From: Aurantibrevibacter litoralis
GTDB lineage: Bacteria; Bacteroidota; Bacteroidia; Flavobacteriales; Flavobacteriaceae
Length of the DNA: 64,000 nt
NCBI RefSeq assembly: GCF_034651555.1
Contig: NZ_JAYEEQ010000014.1
Coordinates: forward strand, 38,115 to 102,114
Direction of reading: 5' to 3'
Each line of letters starts with the position of its first letter. Positions within the stretch are counted from its first letter, which is position 1. This document shows, in pieces, positions 7,166 through 14,596 of the stretch. A program made the translations under genes and the position numbers. A model generated the notes under the pieces. It was given only the letters and a program-made list of their open reading frames with translations, was not told the DNA's origin and made no database searches.

Positions 7166-7776
7166 AGCTGAAAGTTTGCGGCATGAAATATTCTGAAAAC
7201 ATCCGGGAAGTAGCTGCACTTAAACCTGATTATTTGGGCTTTATTTTTTGGGAACCTTCCAAAAGGTATTTTGAAGGAACGATACCGGAATTGCCCAAAA
7301 CCATTAAGAAAGTGGGTGTTTTTGTGGATGCCCTTTTGGATGTTATTATTGAAAAAACACAACAGTATCGTTTGCATTCGGTTCAGTTACATGGTTCGGA
7401 AAGTCCTGAATTTTGCCAACAATTAAAGGCACTTCCTATAGAAATTATAAAAGTGTTTTCTGTGGGATCTGATTTTGATTTTGGCCAATTGAAGCCTTAT
7501 GAAACCGTATGCGATTATTACCTCTTTGACACCAAAGGAAAGCTGCCCGGTGGCAACGGTTATACCTTTGATTGGACGGTGCTAAAAAAGTATCCATCGA
7601 CCAAACCTTACTTTTTAAGTGGAGGAATCGGTTTGGAAGATGCAGCTACGCTCAAGGATTTTTTAAATAGGACGGAATCTACATATTGTTATGCGGTTGA
7701 TGTAAATAGTAGATTTGAGGTAGAACCCGGTTTGAAGGACGTAGGAAAATTAAAGAAATTTAGGGGCAAGGGTTAG
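7162..7776 (+). CDS. trpF: Phosphoribosylanthranilate isomerase
   Basis: A 204-residue TIM-barrel isomerase acting between TrpD and TrpC. The catalytic Cys is in the opening [14 protein letters not shown] motif (residues 3-16), with the family's [12 protein letters not shown] segment near 28-39, VQLHGSES near 74-81, and the C-terminal [14 protein letters not shown] near 174-187 that corresponds to the D-x-N-S-G-x-E motif with Arg in place of Gly. The start overlaps the trpC stop by 4 nt. It is followed by a 148-nt gap of short tandem repeats before trpB. Confidence 0.95.
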   Translation: MKLKVCGMKYSENIREVAALKPDYLGFIFWEPSKRYFEGTIPELPKTIKKVGVFVDALLDVIIEKTQQYRLHSVQLHGSESPEFCQQLKALPIEIIKVFSVGSDFDFGQLKPYETVCDYYLFDTKGKLPGGNGYTFDWTVLKKYPSTKPYFLSGGIGLEDAATLKDFLNRTESTYCYAVDVNSRFEVEPGLKDVGKLKKFRGKG

Positions 7777-7778
7777 AA

Positions 7779-7829
7779 ATTTCAAGTTCAAGTTCAAAAT
7801 TCAAGTTCAAGTTCAAGTTCAAGTTCAAA
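7779..7829. repeat. Hexamer tandem repeat (CAAGTT)n
   Basis: The unit CAAGTT occurs about seven times over 50 nt, with one AAAT interruption. It lies directly after the trpF stop. No gene or hairpin is seen in it. Confidence 0.85.
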
Positions 7830-7852
7830 TGCAATTAGAAACAATAAACCAT

Positions 7853-7906
7853 CAACCGACAACCAACAACCGACAACCAACAACCGACAACTGTCAACGA
7901 TCAACT
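7853..7906. repeat. 14-nt tandem repeat with unit CAACCGACAACCAA
   Basis: Two and a half copies of CAACCGACAACCAA followed by degenerate TGTCAAC/GATCAAC units. Together with the CAAGTT tract it occupies the gap before trpB. The frame of trpB remains open through it, giving a spurious Thr/Asn-rich N-terminal extension. Confidence 0.8.
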
Positions 7907-7924
7907 AAAAACGAAAAACAGCAT

Positions 7925-9106
7925 ATGACCTATCACGCAAACGAAAAAGGATATTATGGAGAGTTTGGAGGAGCTTTTATCCCGGAAATGTTGTATCCCA
8001 ATACGGAGGAACTTCGTCAAAATTACATCCGCATCATGAACGAACCCTCTTTTCAACAGGAATTTTATCAATTGCTGAAAGATTATGTAGGCAGGCCTAC
8101 ACCGCTCTACTATGCCGAACGCTTATCGAAACAATATAAGACTAAAATCTACCTGAAACGAGAAGACCTATGCCATACGGGAGCTCATAAAATTAACAAT
8201 ACAATTGGTCAGATTTTAATGGCAAAAAAGTTGGGCAAAAATCGCATTATTGCAGAAACCGGCGCTGGGCAACATGGCGTTGCTACAGCTACAGTTTGCG
8301 CATTAATGGGTATACAATGTGTGGTTTTTATGGGCGAAATTGATATTGCCCGGCAAGCACCCAACGTGGCCCGCATGAAAATGTTAGGTGCGGAAGTGCG
8401 TCCGGCACTATCCGGAAGTAGAACCCTCAAGGATGCTACCAATGAAGCCATCCGGGATTGGATCAACAATCCGGTAGATACCCATTATATTATTGGTTCC
8501 GTAGTAGGCCCGCACCCCTACCCCGATATGGTAGCCCGGTTTCAATCGGTGATCTCCGAAGAAATAAAAACACAACTCCTTGAAAAGGAAGGTAGAGAAA
8601 CCCCCGATTTTGTGGTGGCCTGTGTGGGCGGTGGCAGCAATGCTGCCGGTGCTTATTATCATTTTCTGGACAACCATGAAGTGGGTATTATTGCCGTAGA
8701 GGCCGCCGGTAAAGGCATTAATTCCGGCGAAAGTGCAGCCACTTCTGCCCTAGGAAAAGTAGGCATTATTCATGGGAGTAAAACACTTTTGATGCAGACC
8801 ACAGACGGACAAATAACCGAGCCATATTCCATTTCCGCCGGATTGGATTACCCCGGGGTGGGACCCATGCATGCGCATTTATTCACTTCCGGACGCGGAG
8901 AATTCATCTCCATTACCGATGACGATGCCATGACCGCAGGACTACTCCTTTCCCAAATGGAAGGTATTATTCCCGCCATTGAAAGTGCCCATGCCTTTGC
9001 GATTCTGGAATACCGAAAATTTAAACCTACAGATATTGTAGTGATAAACCTTTCCGGTAGAGGCGATAAAGATTTAAATACGTATATCGATTATTTTAAA
9101 CTATAA
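7925..9106 (+). CDS. trpB: Tryptophan synthase beta chain
   Basis: A 393-residue PLP enzyme that condenses indole, channelled from TrpA, with serine. The PLP Lys is in [10 protein letters not shown] (about residue 88), the phosphate-binding loop is [10 protein letters not shown] near 234-243, and [10 protein letters not shown] and [13 protein letters not shown] match the family. The open frame extends upstream to an ATG at 7829 through tandem repeats, but the ATG at 7925 gives the family-typical start ([20 protein letters not shown]); the extension has no family counterpart. The gap of 114 nt to trpA is also longer than elsewhere in the operon. Confidence 0.96.
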   Translation: MTYHANEKGYYGEFGGAFIPEMLYPNTEELRQNYIRIMNEPSFQQEFYQLLKDYVGRPTPLYYAERLSKQYKTKIYLKREDLCHTGAHKINNTIGQILMAKKLGKNRIIAETGAGQHGVATATVCALMGIQCVVFMGEIDIARQAPNVARMKMLGAEVRPALSGSRTLKDATNEAIRDWINNPVDTHYIIGSVVGPHPYPDMVARFQSVISEEIKTQLLEKEGRETPDFVVACVGGGSNAAGAYYHFLDNHEVGIIAVEAAGKGINSGESAATSALGKVGIIHGSKTLLMQTTDGQITEPYSISAGLDYPGVGPMHAHLFTSGRGEFISITDDDAMTAGLLLSQMEGIIPAIESAHAFAILEYRKFKPTDIVVINLSGRGDKDLNTYIDYFKL

Positions 9107-9220
9107 ATACAGTAGCAAGTAAGCTGTATTGAGTATTCAGAAATGGAGTATGAAAATTCCATAAAACTGTTGGCAGAAATGCACTCAAAACGAGCCAGTC
9201 CAAACGTAGTACTAAAAAGT

Positions 9221-9982
9221 ATGAACAGAATACACCAAAAATTAAAAGAAGATAAAAAACTCTTGTCTATCTATTTCACAGCAGGATATCCAAAATTGGA
9301 AGACACCGTGACCATTATACAGGAATTGGAAAAAAACGGGGTAGATATGATCGAAATTGGTCTGCCGTTTAGCGATCCTTTGGCCGATGGCCCCACCATT
9401 CAGGAAAGTTCTACCGCTGCCCTAAAAAATGGGATGACCACAGAACTATTGTTTCAGCAGCTACAGGATATCCGCAAATCGGTTTCCATTCCGCTCATCC
9501 TCATGGGCTATTTTAACCCCATGTTGCAATATGGCGTGGAGGCTTTCTGCAAAAAATGCCATGATATAGGGATAGACGGTATCATTATGCCCGATCTGCC
9601 CCTAGATGTTTATCAAGAGAATTATACAGCCATCTACCAGAAATATGGCCTAATCAACATCTTTCTCATTACCCCACAAACCAGCGATAAACGCATCCAA
9701 CAAATCGATGCCGCATCGGACGGCTTTATCTATATGGTTAGTTCTGCCAGCGTTACAGGTTCTAAATCGGGTTTTGGAAATCTCCAAACCGATTATTTTG
9801 AGCGGATAGCCAAAATGAACCTTAAAAACCCACAAATCGTTGGTTTTGGGATCAATAACGCACAAACTTTCATACAGGCGACCAAGACCGCCAAAGGAGC
9901 CATCATTGGTTCGGCATTTATTAAACACCTCAGTGAAAAAGGGGTTGGTGCAATTTCCGATTTTGTGAAAAGTATTCGCTAA
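9221..9982 (+). CDS. trpA: Tryptophan synthase alpha chain
   Basis: A 253-residue TIM-barrel enzyme that cleaves indole-3-glycerol phosphate to indole. The catalytic Glu lies in MIEIGLPFSDPLADGPTIQ (about residues 45-63) and the catalytic Asp in GIIMPDLPLD near 127-134; the phosphate site includes GFGINNAQT and AIIGSAFIK. I chose ATG 9221 (MNRIHQKLKEDKKLLSIYFT), the usual family start; an in-frame ATG at 9143 would add 26 residues with no family counterpart. This is the last gene of the trpEGDCFBA operon; no clear terminator with a T run follows it. Confidence 0.95.
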   Translation: MNRIHQKLKEDKKLLSIYFTAGYPKLEDTVTIIQELEKNGVDMIEIGLPFSDPLADGPTIQESSTAALKNGMTTELLFQQLQDIRKSVSIPLILMGYFNPMLQYGVEAFCKKCHDIGIDGIIMPDLPLDVYQENYTAIYQKYGLINIFLITPQTSDKRIQQIDAASDGFIYMVSSASVTGSKSGFGNLQTDYFERIAKMNLKNPQIVGFGINNAQTFIQATKTAKGAIIGSAFIKHLSEKGVGAISDFVKSIR

Positions 9983-10098
9983 TTTTAGCCACTGAACATA
10001 CCCGATAGTGCGGATACGTCCTTGGCATACCAAGGCAAGTGTTCCCGAGGTGCACATAAGATGGGGGATAGCACTGTTCTACTGACCTATATCAATAT

Positions 10099-11595
10099 AT
10101 GAAGAAATACTTAGTTGCCTTTTTGATCCTTGCCCATACCGTAGTCATGGCGCAAGACGAACCCCAGTTAAAATCGCAAGTGCGCCATACCATTGACGAG
10201 CTGCGCGATTTTGTCTCCATACCCAATGATGCCCTGGAACATGCAGATATCAATAGAAACATCACCTGGCTCACCAAAAAATTCAACGACAGAGGGTTCA
10301 ACACCTCTGTATTGCCCACAGACGGCGAGTCTTTGTTCTTCGCCGCTTTACCCTTAGAAGATAACAAGCCAACCATTTTGTTTTATATGCATTTTGATGG
10401 GCAATCGGTAGACAAAAGCAAATGGGATCAACCAAACCCCTATGAGGTAGTATTAAAATCTGCCGATAGTGGTCGTTGGAAAACACTTTCGTTTGATGAA
10501 CTAAAAGATGATATTAATTATGATTGGCGGTTATTTGGACGTTCTACGTCGGATGACAAAGGGCCTATCGTCATGTTTTTGAATGCCATAGACCTTCTGA
10601 AAAAGAATGGCAAAACCTTAGCCTTTAATATTAAGGTTATTTTGGACAGCGAGGAAGAACGGGGGAGCAAACCCTTGCCTAAGGCTATAAAGGAATACCG
10701 CGAATTGTTGCAGGCCGATTTTCTTGTAATTAACGACGGCCCGGTACACAGCTCGGGAAAACCAACGCTCGTTTACGGCGCTCGGGGCATTACCACATTT
10801 TCGTTAACTACCTATGGCCCCATAGTACCGCAACACAGCGGACATTATGGCAATTACGCCCCTAATCCGGGGCTGCAATTGGCGCAGTTATTAGCCAGTA
10901 TTAAAGATACGGAAGGGAAAGTGCTGATCCCAAATTTTTATGACGGGATTGTATTGGACGACGCTACAAAACTAGTTCTGAAGGGTGTTCCAGATGATGA
11001 AGCAGCCATAAAGGAAAACCTTCAAATAAAAACAGCTGAAAAAGTGGGAAGTTCCTATCAGGAATCACTTCAATATCCGTCTCTTAATATTCGCGGTTTA
11101 GGGTCGGCTTGGGTCGGGGAAAATGCCCGTACCATTGTCCCGGCAACGGCCACTGCCGAATTGGATATTCGGTTGGTACCCGAAAGCGATGGAACCAAAT
11201 TAAAAACCTTGGTAAAAAACCACATCCAAAAACAAGGATTTTTTGTCACGAACAAAACCCCATCCAAAGAAGAGCGATTGGCGCATGACCGAATTGTGAC
11301 CATGCTTGAAGGAGAACATACCCATGCGTTCAGAACAGACCTAAACGACCCCTATGGTTTATTTTTAGCAAAAGTGCTTCACGATGTGTTTAAAGAAGAT
11401 CCTGTACACATCCGTATAATGGGCGGTACGGTGCCGATTGCACCGTTTATCAACGAGTTAAAAATTCCGGCATTTATTGTACCCATGGTAAACCCGGACA
11501 ACAACCAACACAGCCCCAACGAGAATCTAAGCATTGGTATGATCGCTTATGGCATCCAAACTTTTTATGGGCTTTTGAGCAGTGCGATGGAGTAG
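10099..11595 (+). CDS. Exported M20-family metallopeptidase
   Basis: A 498-residue protein with a signal peptide (MKKYLVAFLILAHTVVMAQ, cleavage near 19) and an M20/M25/M40 peptidase fold with two zinc ions. Metal and catalytic residues are recognisable: H-x-D in FYMHFDGQ (about residue 97-99), GRSTSDDKGP near 152, the general-base Glu pair in LDSEEERGS near 186, and the C-terminal HSPNENL with the last metal His near 474. The insert between 210 and 390 is the dimerisation domain. Such enzymes cut dipeptides or act as carboxypeptidases in the periplasm. It is 116 nt after trpA but unrelated in function; it may have its own promoter, which I could not identify. Confidence 0.88.
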   Translation: MKKYLVAFLILAHTVVMAQDEPQLKSQVRHTIDELRDFVSIPNDALEHADINRNITWLTKKFNDRGFNTSVLPTDGESLFFAALPLEDNKPTILFYMHFDGQSVDKSKWDQPNPYEVVLKSADSGRWKTLSFDELKDDINYDWRLFGRSTSDDKGPIVMFLNAIDLLKKNGKTLAFNIKVILDSEEERGSKPLPKAIKEYRELLQADFLVINDGPVHSSGKPTLVYGARGITTFSLTTYGPIVPQHSGHYGNYAPNPGLQLAQLLASIKDTEGKVLIPNFYDGIVLDDATKLVLKGVPDDEAAIKENLQIKTAEKVGSSYQESLQYPSLNIRGLGSAWVGENARTIVPATATAELDIRLVPESDGTKLKTLVKNHIQKQGFFVTNKTPSKEERLAHDRIVTMLEGEHTHAFRTDLNDPYGLFLAKVLHDVFKEDPVHIRIMGGTVPIAPFINELKIPAFIVPMVNPDNNQHSPNENLSIGMIAYGIQTFYGLLSSAME

Positions 11596-11619
11596 AACTA
11601 TTGTACTTTATATGTCTTT

Positions 11620-11800
11620 TAAACCGAATTTCGACCGGCATTGCTATTTCCGTAAAGCGACCGCATGTCTATTTTCTCGTACAGTTCGGTAAAATCGGAA
11701 CCTTGGCCTATTTTCTGCAGGCCCTATTGCCGTATCACCAATAAGGGCAATAGAATGCTTTCCCCATAGCAGCAACCGGATCCGCCAACAGCATATTCAG
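11620..11800 (-). pseudogene. Decayed 3' fragment of a second ppc gene
   Basis: Translated on the minus strand, this stretch gives ESILLPLLVIRQ*GLQKIG followed by QGSDFTELYEKI and RSLYGNSNAGRNSV with a TAA stop at 11620-11622. That aligns residue by residue with the last 45 residues of the intact ppc at 24707-27253 (ESIVLPLLVIQQYALQKIG ... RSLYGNINASRNSA). An in-frame TAG replaces a Tyr codon. Upstream, LNMLLA matches the KEMLLRL segment of ppc, but the part between is deleted. Nucleotide identity is roughly 70 percent by eye, so the copies diverged long ago. It lies at the left edge of the accessory region, in the same orientation as ppc at the right edge. Confidence 0.85.
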
Positions 11801-11846
11801 TCCTGGCCTATCGGCGGGCCGAATACTTGGTTATTGCCCTTTGTTA

Positions 11847-12215
11847 TTATTTTACGAGTTGATAATTGTTCACTAAAACCGAAGCGGAAATTTGAAGTGT
11901 TCTTTCTAATTCCCTTATCATTTCAACAGTTAATTTCTTTTTCCGATTTAAGATTTCAGATACTCGACTTTTACCTCCAATAACCCCAACCAAATCTTTT
12001 TGTCGTAAATTCAATTCTTCCATTCTAATTTTAATCGCTTCGATTGGGTCAGGAGCTTCGATGGGATAATGCTCGTTTTCATAATTTTCTATCATCAACG
12101 AAAGGATTTCAGCTTCATCGCCTTCTTTTGTGTCAATTGGAGCATCAAAAATCAGTTCCAAACGTTCAAGAGCGTTTCGGTAGTCGTTTTCGGTTTTAAT
12201 GGGTTTTAAATTCAT
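11847..12215 (-). CDS. higA: HigA-like antitoxin, XRE family
   Basis: A 122-residue protein with a C-terminal helix-turn-helix (about residues 65-118; RQKDLVGVIGGKSRVSEILN is the HTH core) and an acidic N-terminal part, the order typical of HigA/ImmA-type antitoxins. It should neutralise the product of the gene just upstream and repress the shared promoter. Order is toxin first, antitoxin second, as in classical higBA, with a 14-nt gap. Downstream it is followed immediately by the decayed ppc fragment. Its presence in a mobile region fits a stabilising or cassette-borne module; function was not tested here. Confidence 0.88.
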   Translation of the reverse strand: MNLKPIKTENDYRNALERLELIFDAPIDTKEGDEAEILSLMIENYENEHYPIEAPDPIEAIKIRMEELNLRQKDLVGVIGGKSRVSEILNRKKKLTVEMIRELERTLQISASVLVNNYQLVK

Positions 12216-12229
12216 AATCAGTTATTTTT

Positions 12230-12526
12230 TTAAATGGTATCAGCGTTTATTGTATCATATTCAGTGTGAGTGCCGATAAATCGAATAAACGCCCATTGTT
12301 TCTCAAAATTAAATTTCACAACAAGGCGATATGAGTTTCCTTTTATATTGAAAACAACCCGACCATTTTTAAGAATACTTGCCGAAATGTAGGTTTGTTT
12401 AACATCGTTTGGCGAAAACCATCTGGCACTTTTTGCGGTATCATACCAAGTTTTCAAATACTGCTCAGAATCAGCGTGTTTTTCCCAATATTCCCGTAGC
12501 GTACTTTTCGCAATGATTCGTTTCAT
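12230..12526 (-). CDS. higB: HigB-like mRNA interferase toxin
   Basis: A 98-residue RelE-superfamily toxin of the HigB type: it starts MKRIIAKSTLREYWEKHAD and has the family's LKTWYDTAKSARWFSPNDVK segment and the C-terminal FIRFIGTHTEYDTINADTI end. HigB proteins cut mRNA on the ribosome. It is the first gene of the higBA pair. A TATATTTG box and the palindrome AGTTCT-N7-AGAACT lie upstream, a plausible promoter and autoregulatory operator. Length is typical for the family. Confidence 0.9.
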   Translation of the reverse strand: MKRIIAKSTLREYWEKHADSEQYLKTWYDTAKSARWFSPNDVKQTYISASILKNGRVVFNIKGNSYRLVVKFNFEKQWAFIRFIGTHTEYDTINADTI

Positions 12527-12542
12527 TTATCGAATTGTGCTA

Positions 12543-12574
12543 CAAATATACAATTAGTTCTCTAATTTAGAACT
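12543..12574 (-). promoter_or_regulatory. higBA promoter with palindromic operator
   Basis: Minus-strand TATATTTG (12543-12550) matches the -7 box. AGTTCT (12556-12561) and AGAACT (12569-12574) form an inverted repeat with a 7-nt spacer inside the promoter spacer region, where bound HigA would block polymerase. No perfect -33 box is visible. Confidence 0.5.
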
Positions 12575-12591
12575 ATGGATAGGATTTTTTT

Positions 12592-12743
12592 AATGGTAAC
12601 GGTGGGAGTCGAGTAGTTGTTTAAGAGGCTATTACACTTATTCATTATTGTATGGTTGTTTATTTTTAAACCGAATTTTAATCTTTTTTCAAACTCTACC
12701 AAACGGGTTGCCGGCACGGATTGCAAATCCGCGCTATCGGGAG
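12592..12743. repeat. 150-nt direct repeat, copy A
   Basis: Nearly identical to 13114-13264: both begin AATGGTAACGGTGGGAGTCG and share an AT-rich middle and the GC-rich tail GGTTGCCGGCACGG-ATTGCAAATCCG-CGCTATCGGG (here 12708-12743). The tail holds the palindrome CGGATT-GCA-AATCCG. An open frame on the minus strand crosses it but is repeat translation. Confidence 0.88.
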
Positions 12744-13069
12744 TTACGTTGGCCAAAATCGAGATTTTAATTAGGAAGATATTGTAGACAAAATAGTTGC
12801 ACATTTCGTGTAGATTTTTTCAACTGTGTAAAATAGATGCGCGAATTTTAGTGAATATTTTTCAGTTTGAGTTTTATTGGAGAACTTGGCTTTGTCAGTA
12901 TAAGCGGAAATAAACTACGATAGAGTAGGGAATAAAATAGTGCGTTAAAAATTCCGCTTCTTAAATAATCGTAAAGCTCCTACTCATTTTAGATCATCAA
13001 GAAACTATGCGTGTATAGAGAACAATGGGTCGTATTGGTTTTAAAGCTTTTTTTCTACTTTACCAAACG

Positions 13070-13105
13070 GGTTGCCAGCACGGATTGCAAATCCGCGCTA
13101 TCGGG
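13070..13105. repeat. 36-nt GC-rich palindromic repeat, solo copy
   Basis: A third copy of the repeat tail with the CGGATT-GCA-AATCCG palindrome, differing by one base (CCAGCA for CCGGCA). It is preceded by TTTCTACTTTACC, similar to the sequence before the other tails, and lies just before copy B. Confidence 0.85.
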
Positions 13106-13113
13106 TTTTTTTC

Positions 13114-13264
13114 AATGGTAACGGTGGGAGTCGAGTAGTAGTTTAAGAGGCTATTACGCTTATTCATTATTGTATGGGTTGTTTATTTTTAAACCGAATT
13201 TTAATCTTTTTTTCTACTTTACTAGACTGGTTGCCGGCACGGATTGCAAATCCGCGCTATCGGG
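13114..13264. repeat. 150-nt direct repeat, copy B
   Basis: Second full copy of the repeat at 12592-12743, with tail at 13229-13264. The stretch 12527-13347 contains no gene I can support; it is filled by these repeats and by the 72-nt element that follows. Confidence 0.88.
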
Positions 13265-13336
13265 TTTTGCGATCTTATAAAGTTACGCAAACCATTTAAT
13301 AAAGCACCATCCTCCGCATTACGCATAGGTTTTGTT
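13265..13336. repeat. 72-nt dispersed repeat, attC-like half-site A
   Basis: Aligns without gaps to 23779-23850 with four differences. It ends with CCGCATTACGCATAGGTTTTGTT, 11 nt after the stop of the minus-strand esterase gene. In the copy at 23659-23853 the same arm pairs with CTATGCGTAGTGCGG; the partner arm is absent here, apparently replaced by the 150-nt and 36-nt repeats, so this is a half-site. Confidence 0.8.
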
Positions 13337-13347
13337 GTAATCAGTGC

Positions 13348-14202
13348 TTATGGGACTTTAAGGAGTTCAGCGATTTTTAGTGCAAATCTTTCATTCCATT
13401 TTTCATAGTCATGTCCACCATTGAATTTTATTAATTCACATTTTGAATTCGATTGCTCATACATCCTTTTTAGCTCATTTGCCTCATTTTTAAATATTTC
13501 GTCCTCTTCATTACCATATTCTAAATATAGATTTGGATATTCGATATTGTCTTTCCATTCGTTATGAGATACATTGGAACCTAATGTCGAAAAACATATA
13601 TATGTCCCAATAACATCTGGATGCTTATTGAGAAAATTTGCACCAAAACCTGCTCCATTCGATACCCCATAGAATAATCTGTTCCTCTTTGTTGGGTTCA
13701 ATCCAAATTTTTCTTCAATGAAGGGAATTAGTTCGTCTTTGAAATAGAGTAAATGATTTTCAAATCTATCGGTGAGTGCCTTGAAAGGTGCTCCAGCACC
13801 GAAGTTTTCGACATACTCAAAATTCCGATACTGAATATTAATCGTCATTCCATCTTCGGTTTTCATACTTGTGCTGGCAATATTTTTGTTGTTGGAATGA
13901 CTCCCAATATAAATTACAGGTTCAATTATTTCATTTTCTATTAAAGAATCTAGAACAGATATTATTACATCTTTCCAACTCGATTCATTTCCATCAGTCC
14001 CGTAAATTACCCTGTAGTTTCTTTTAGAATCAAAATATGGAGGTAGGTAGACATTATGTCTCCGATGTTCTTCTAAGTACTTACTAAAAATCGAATCTGT
14101 ATGAATTTTTGATATTGTATTATTCTCCTGTCCAGATTGCTGGCAATATGAAATTGGAATAGTAATCAAGTTTAAGATTAAAATCAAACCGAAATTTTTC
14201 AT
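13348..14202 (-). CDS. Exported esterase, alpha/beta-hydrolase fold
   Basis: A 284-residue protein with a signal peptide (MKNFGLILILNLITIPISYC) and an esterase D / enterochelin-esterase-like alpha/beta hydrolase domain. The nucleophile elbow is YGVSNGAGFG (G-x-S-x-G) near residue 182, and the catalytic His is probably in FNGGHDYEKW near 262; a candidate acid residue lies in EYGNEEDE near 233. The frame extends to an ATG at 14247, but ATG 14202 starts directly at the signal peptide and is preferred. The gene is followed within 12 nt by an attC-like half-site and preceded by a repeat, as expected for a cassette. Substrate unknown; a lipoprotein is unlikely because Tyr precedes the Cys. Confidence 0.72.
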   Translation of the reverse strand: MKNFGLILILNLITIPISYCQQSGQENNTISKIHTDSIFSKYLEEHRRHNVYLPPYFDSKRNYRVIYGTDGNESSWKDVIISVLDSLIENEIIEPVIYIGSHSNNKNIASTSMKTEDGMTINIQYRNFEYVENFGAGAPFKALTDRFENHLLYFKDELIPFIEEKFGLNPTKRNRLFYGVSNGAGFGANFLNKHPDVIGTYICFSTLGSNVSHNEWKDNIEYPNLYLEYGNEEDEIFKNEANELKRMYEQSNSKCELIKFNGGHDYEKWNERFALKIAELLKVP

Positions 14203-14259
14203 CTTTTTAGCATTGATTACAACTATTTGCGTATGATTATTGATCAACTAGCCATTATG

Positions 14260-14423
14260 TGCATCACTAAATTAACAAATTTCAATTAATTAATGGCATG
14301 CAATTCCATATCGGTAGCATCCATAGATCAAAGCAACCCATACACTCCCCCGAGACTCTTTTATTTCCTGCCTACGTTTTGGCGTATAAGCAAGAACACT
14401 TTGTACTAAAACTATACGTTAAC
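14260..14423. repeat. 164-nt dispersed repeat, copy 1
   Basis: Matches 24222-24389 along its whole length with scattered differences; the best-kept parts are AATGGCAT, CGGTAGCA, AAAGCAACCCATAC, CTCTTTTATTTCCTGCCTAC and AAGAACACTTT. It lies upstream of the esterase and of the SNF2 gene. In the 393 nt from 14203 to 14596 I see only this repeat and the SNF2 promoter. Confidence 0.75.
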
Positions 14424-14543
14424 AATGGTCTTAGCAAAGGGATTTCGGGGAAAAATTAGTAAAATGCCACAGTCCATAAGCAACGTGAACCTTATTTAGA
14501 TCCCGGTTACTTGTTTACAAAATGTGCATAACTAAGCCCTCCT

Positions 14544-14578
14544 TTTGAAAATAATTTTTTCCCAACTCATTAATTTTG
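14544..14578 (+). promoter_or_regulatory. Candidate promoter of the SNF2 gene
   Basis: TTTG at 14544-14547 and TAATTTTG at 14571-14578 with a 23-nt spacer. The predicted start of transcription lies about 10 nt before the ATG at 14597, which supports that start over the upstream TTG. Confidence 0.5.
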
Positions 14579-14596
14579 GTACTTATCACAGATGCT

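Noticed and set aside
7829..7924. N-terminal extension of trpB
   Set aside because: It is encoded by tandem repeats and has no family counterpart; the ATG at 7925 gives the standard start.
9143..9220. N-terminal extension of trpA
   Set aside because: No TrpA family member has this part and the ATG at 9221 matches the usual start, although the extension cannot be fully excluded.
10020..10035. Hairpin CCTTGG-CATA-CCAAGG after trpA as a terminator
   Set aside because: Only 6 bp and no T run follows.
12562..12804. 80-residue minus-strand frame with a DLQSVP segment
   Set aside because: It crosses the 150-nt repeat tail; the DLQSVP segment is the translation of the palindromic repeat and no start signals are present.
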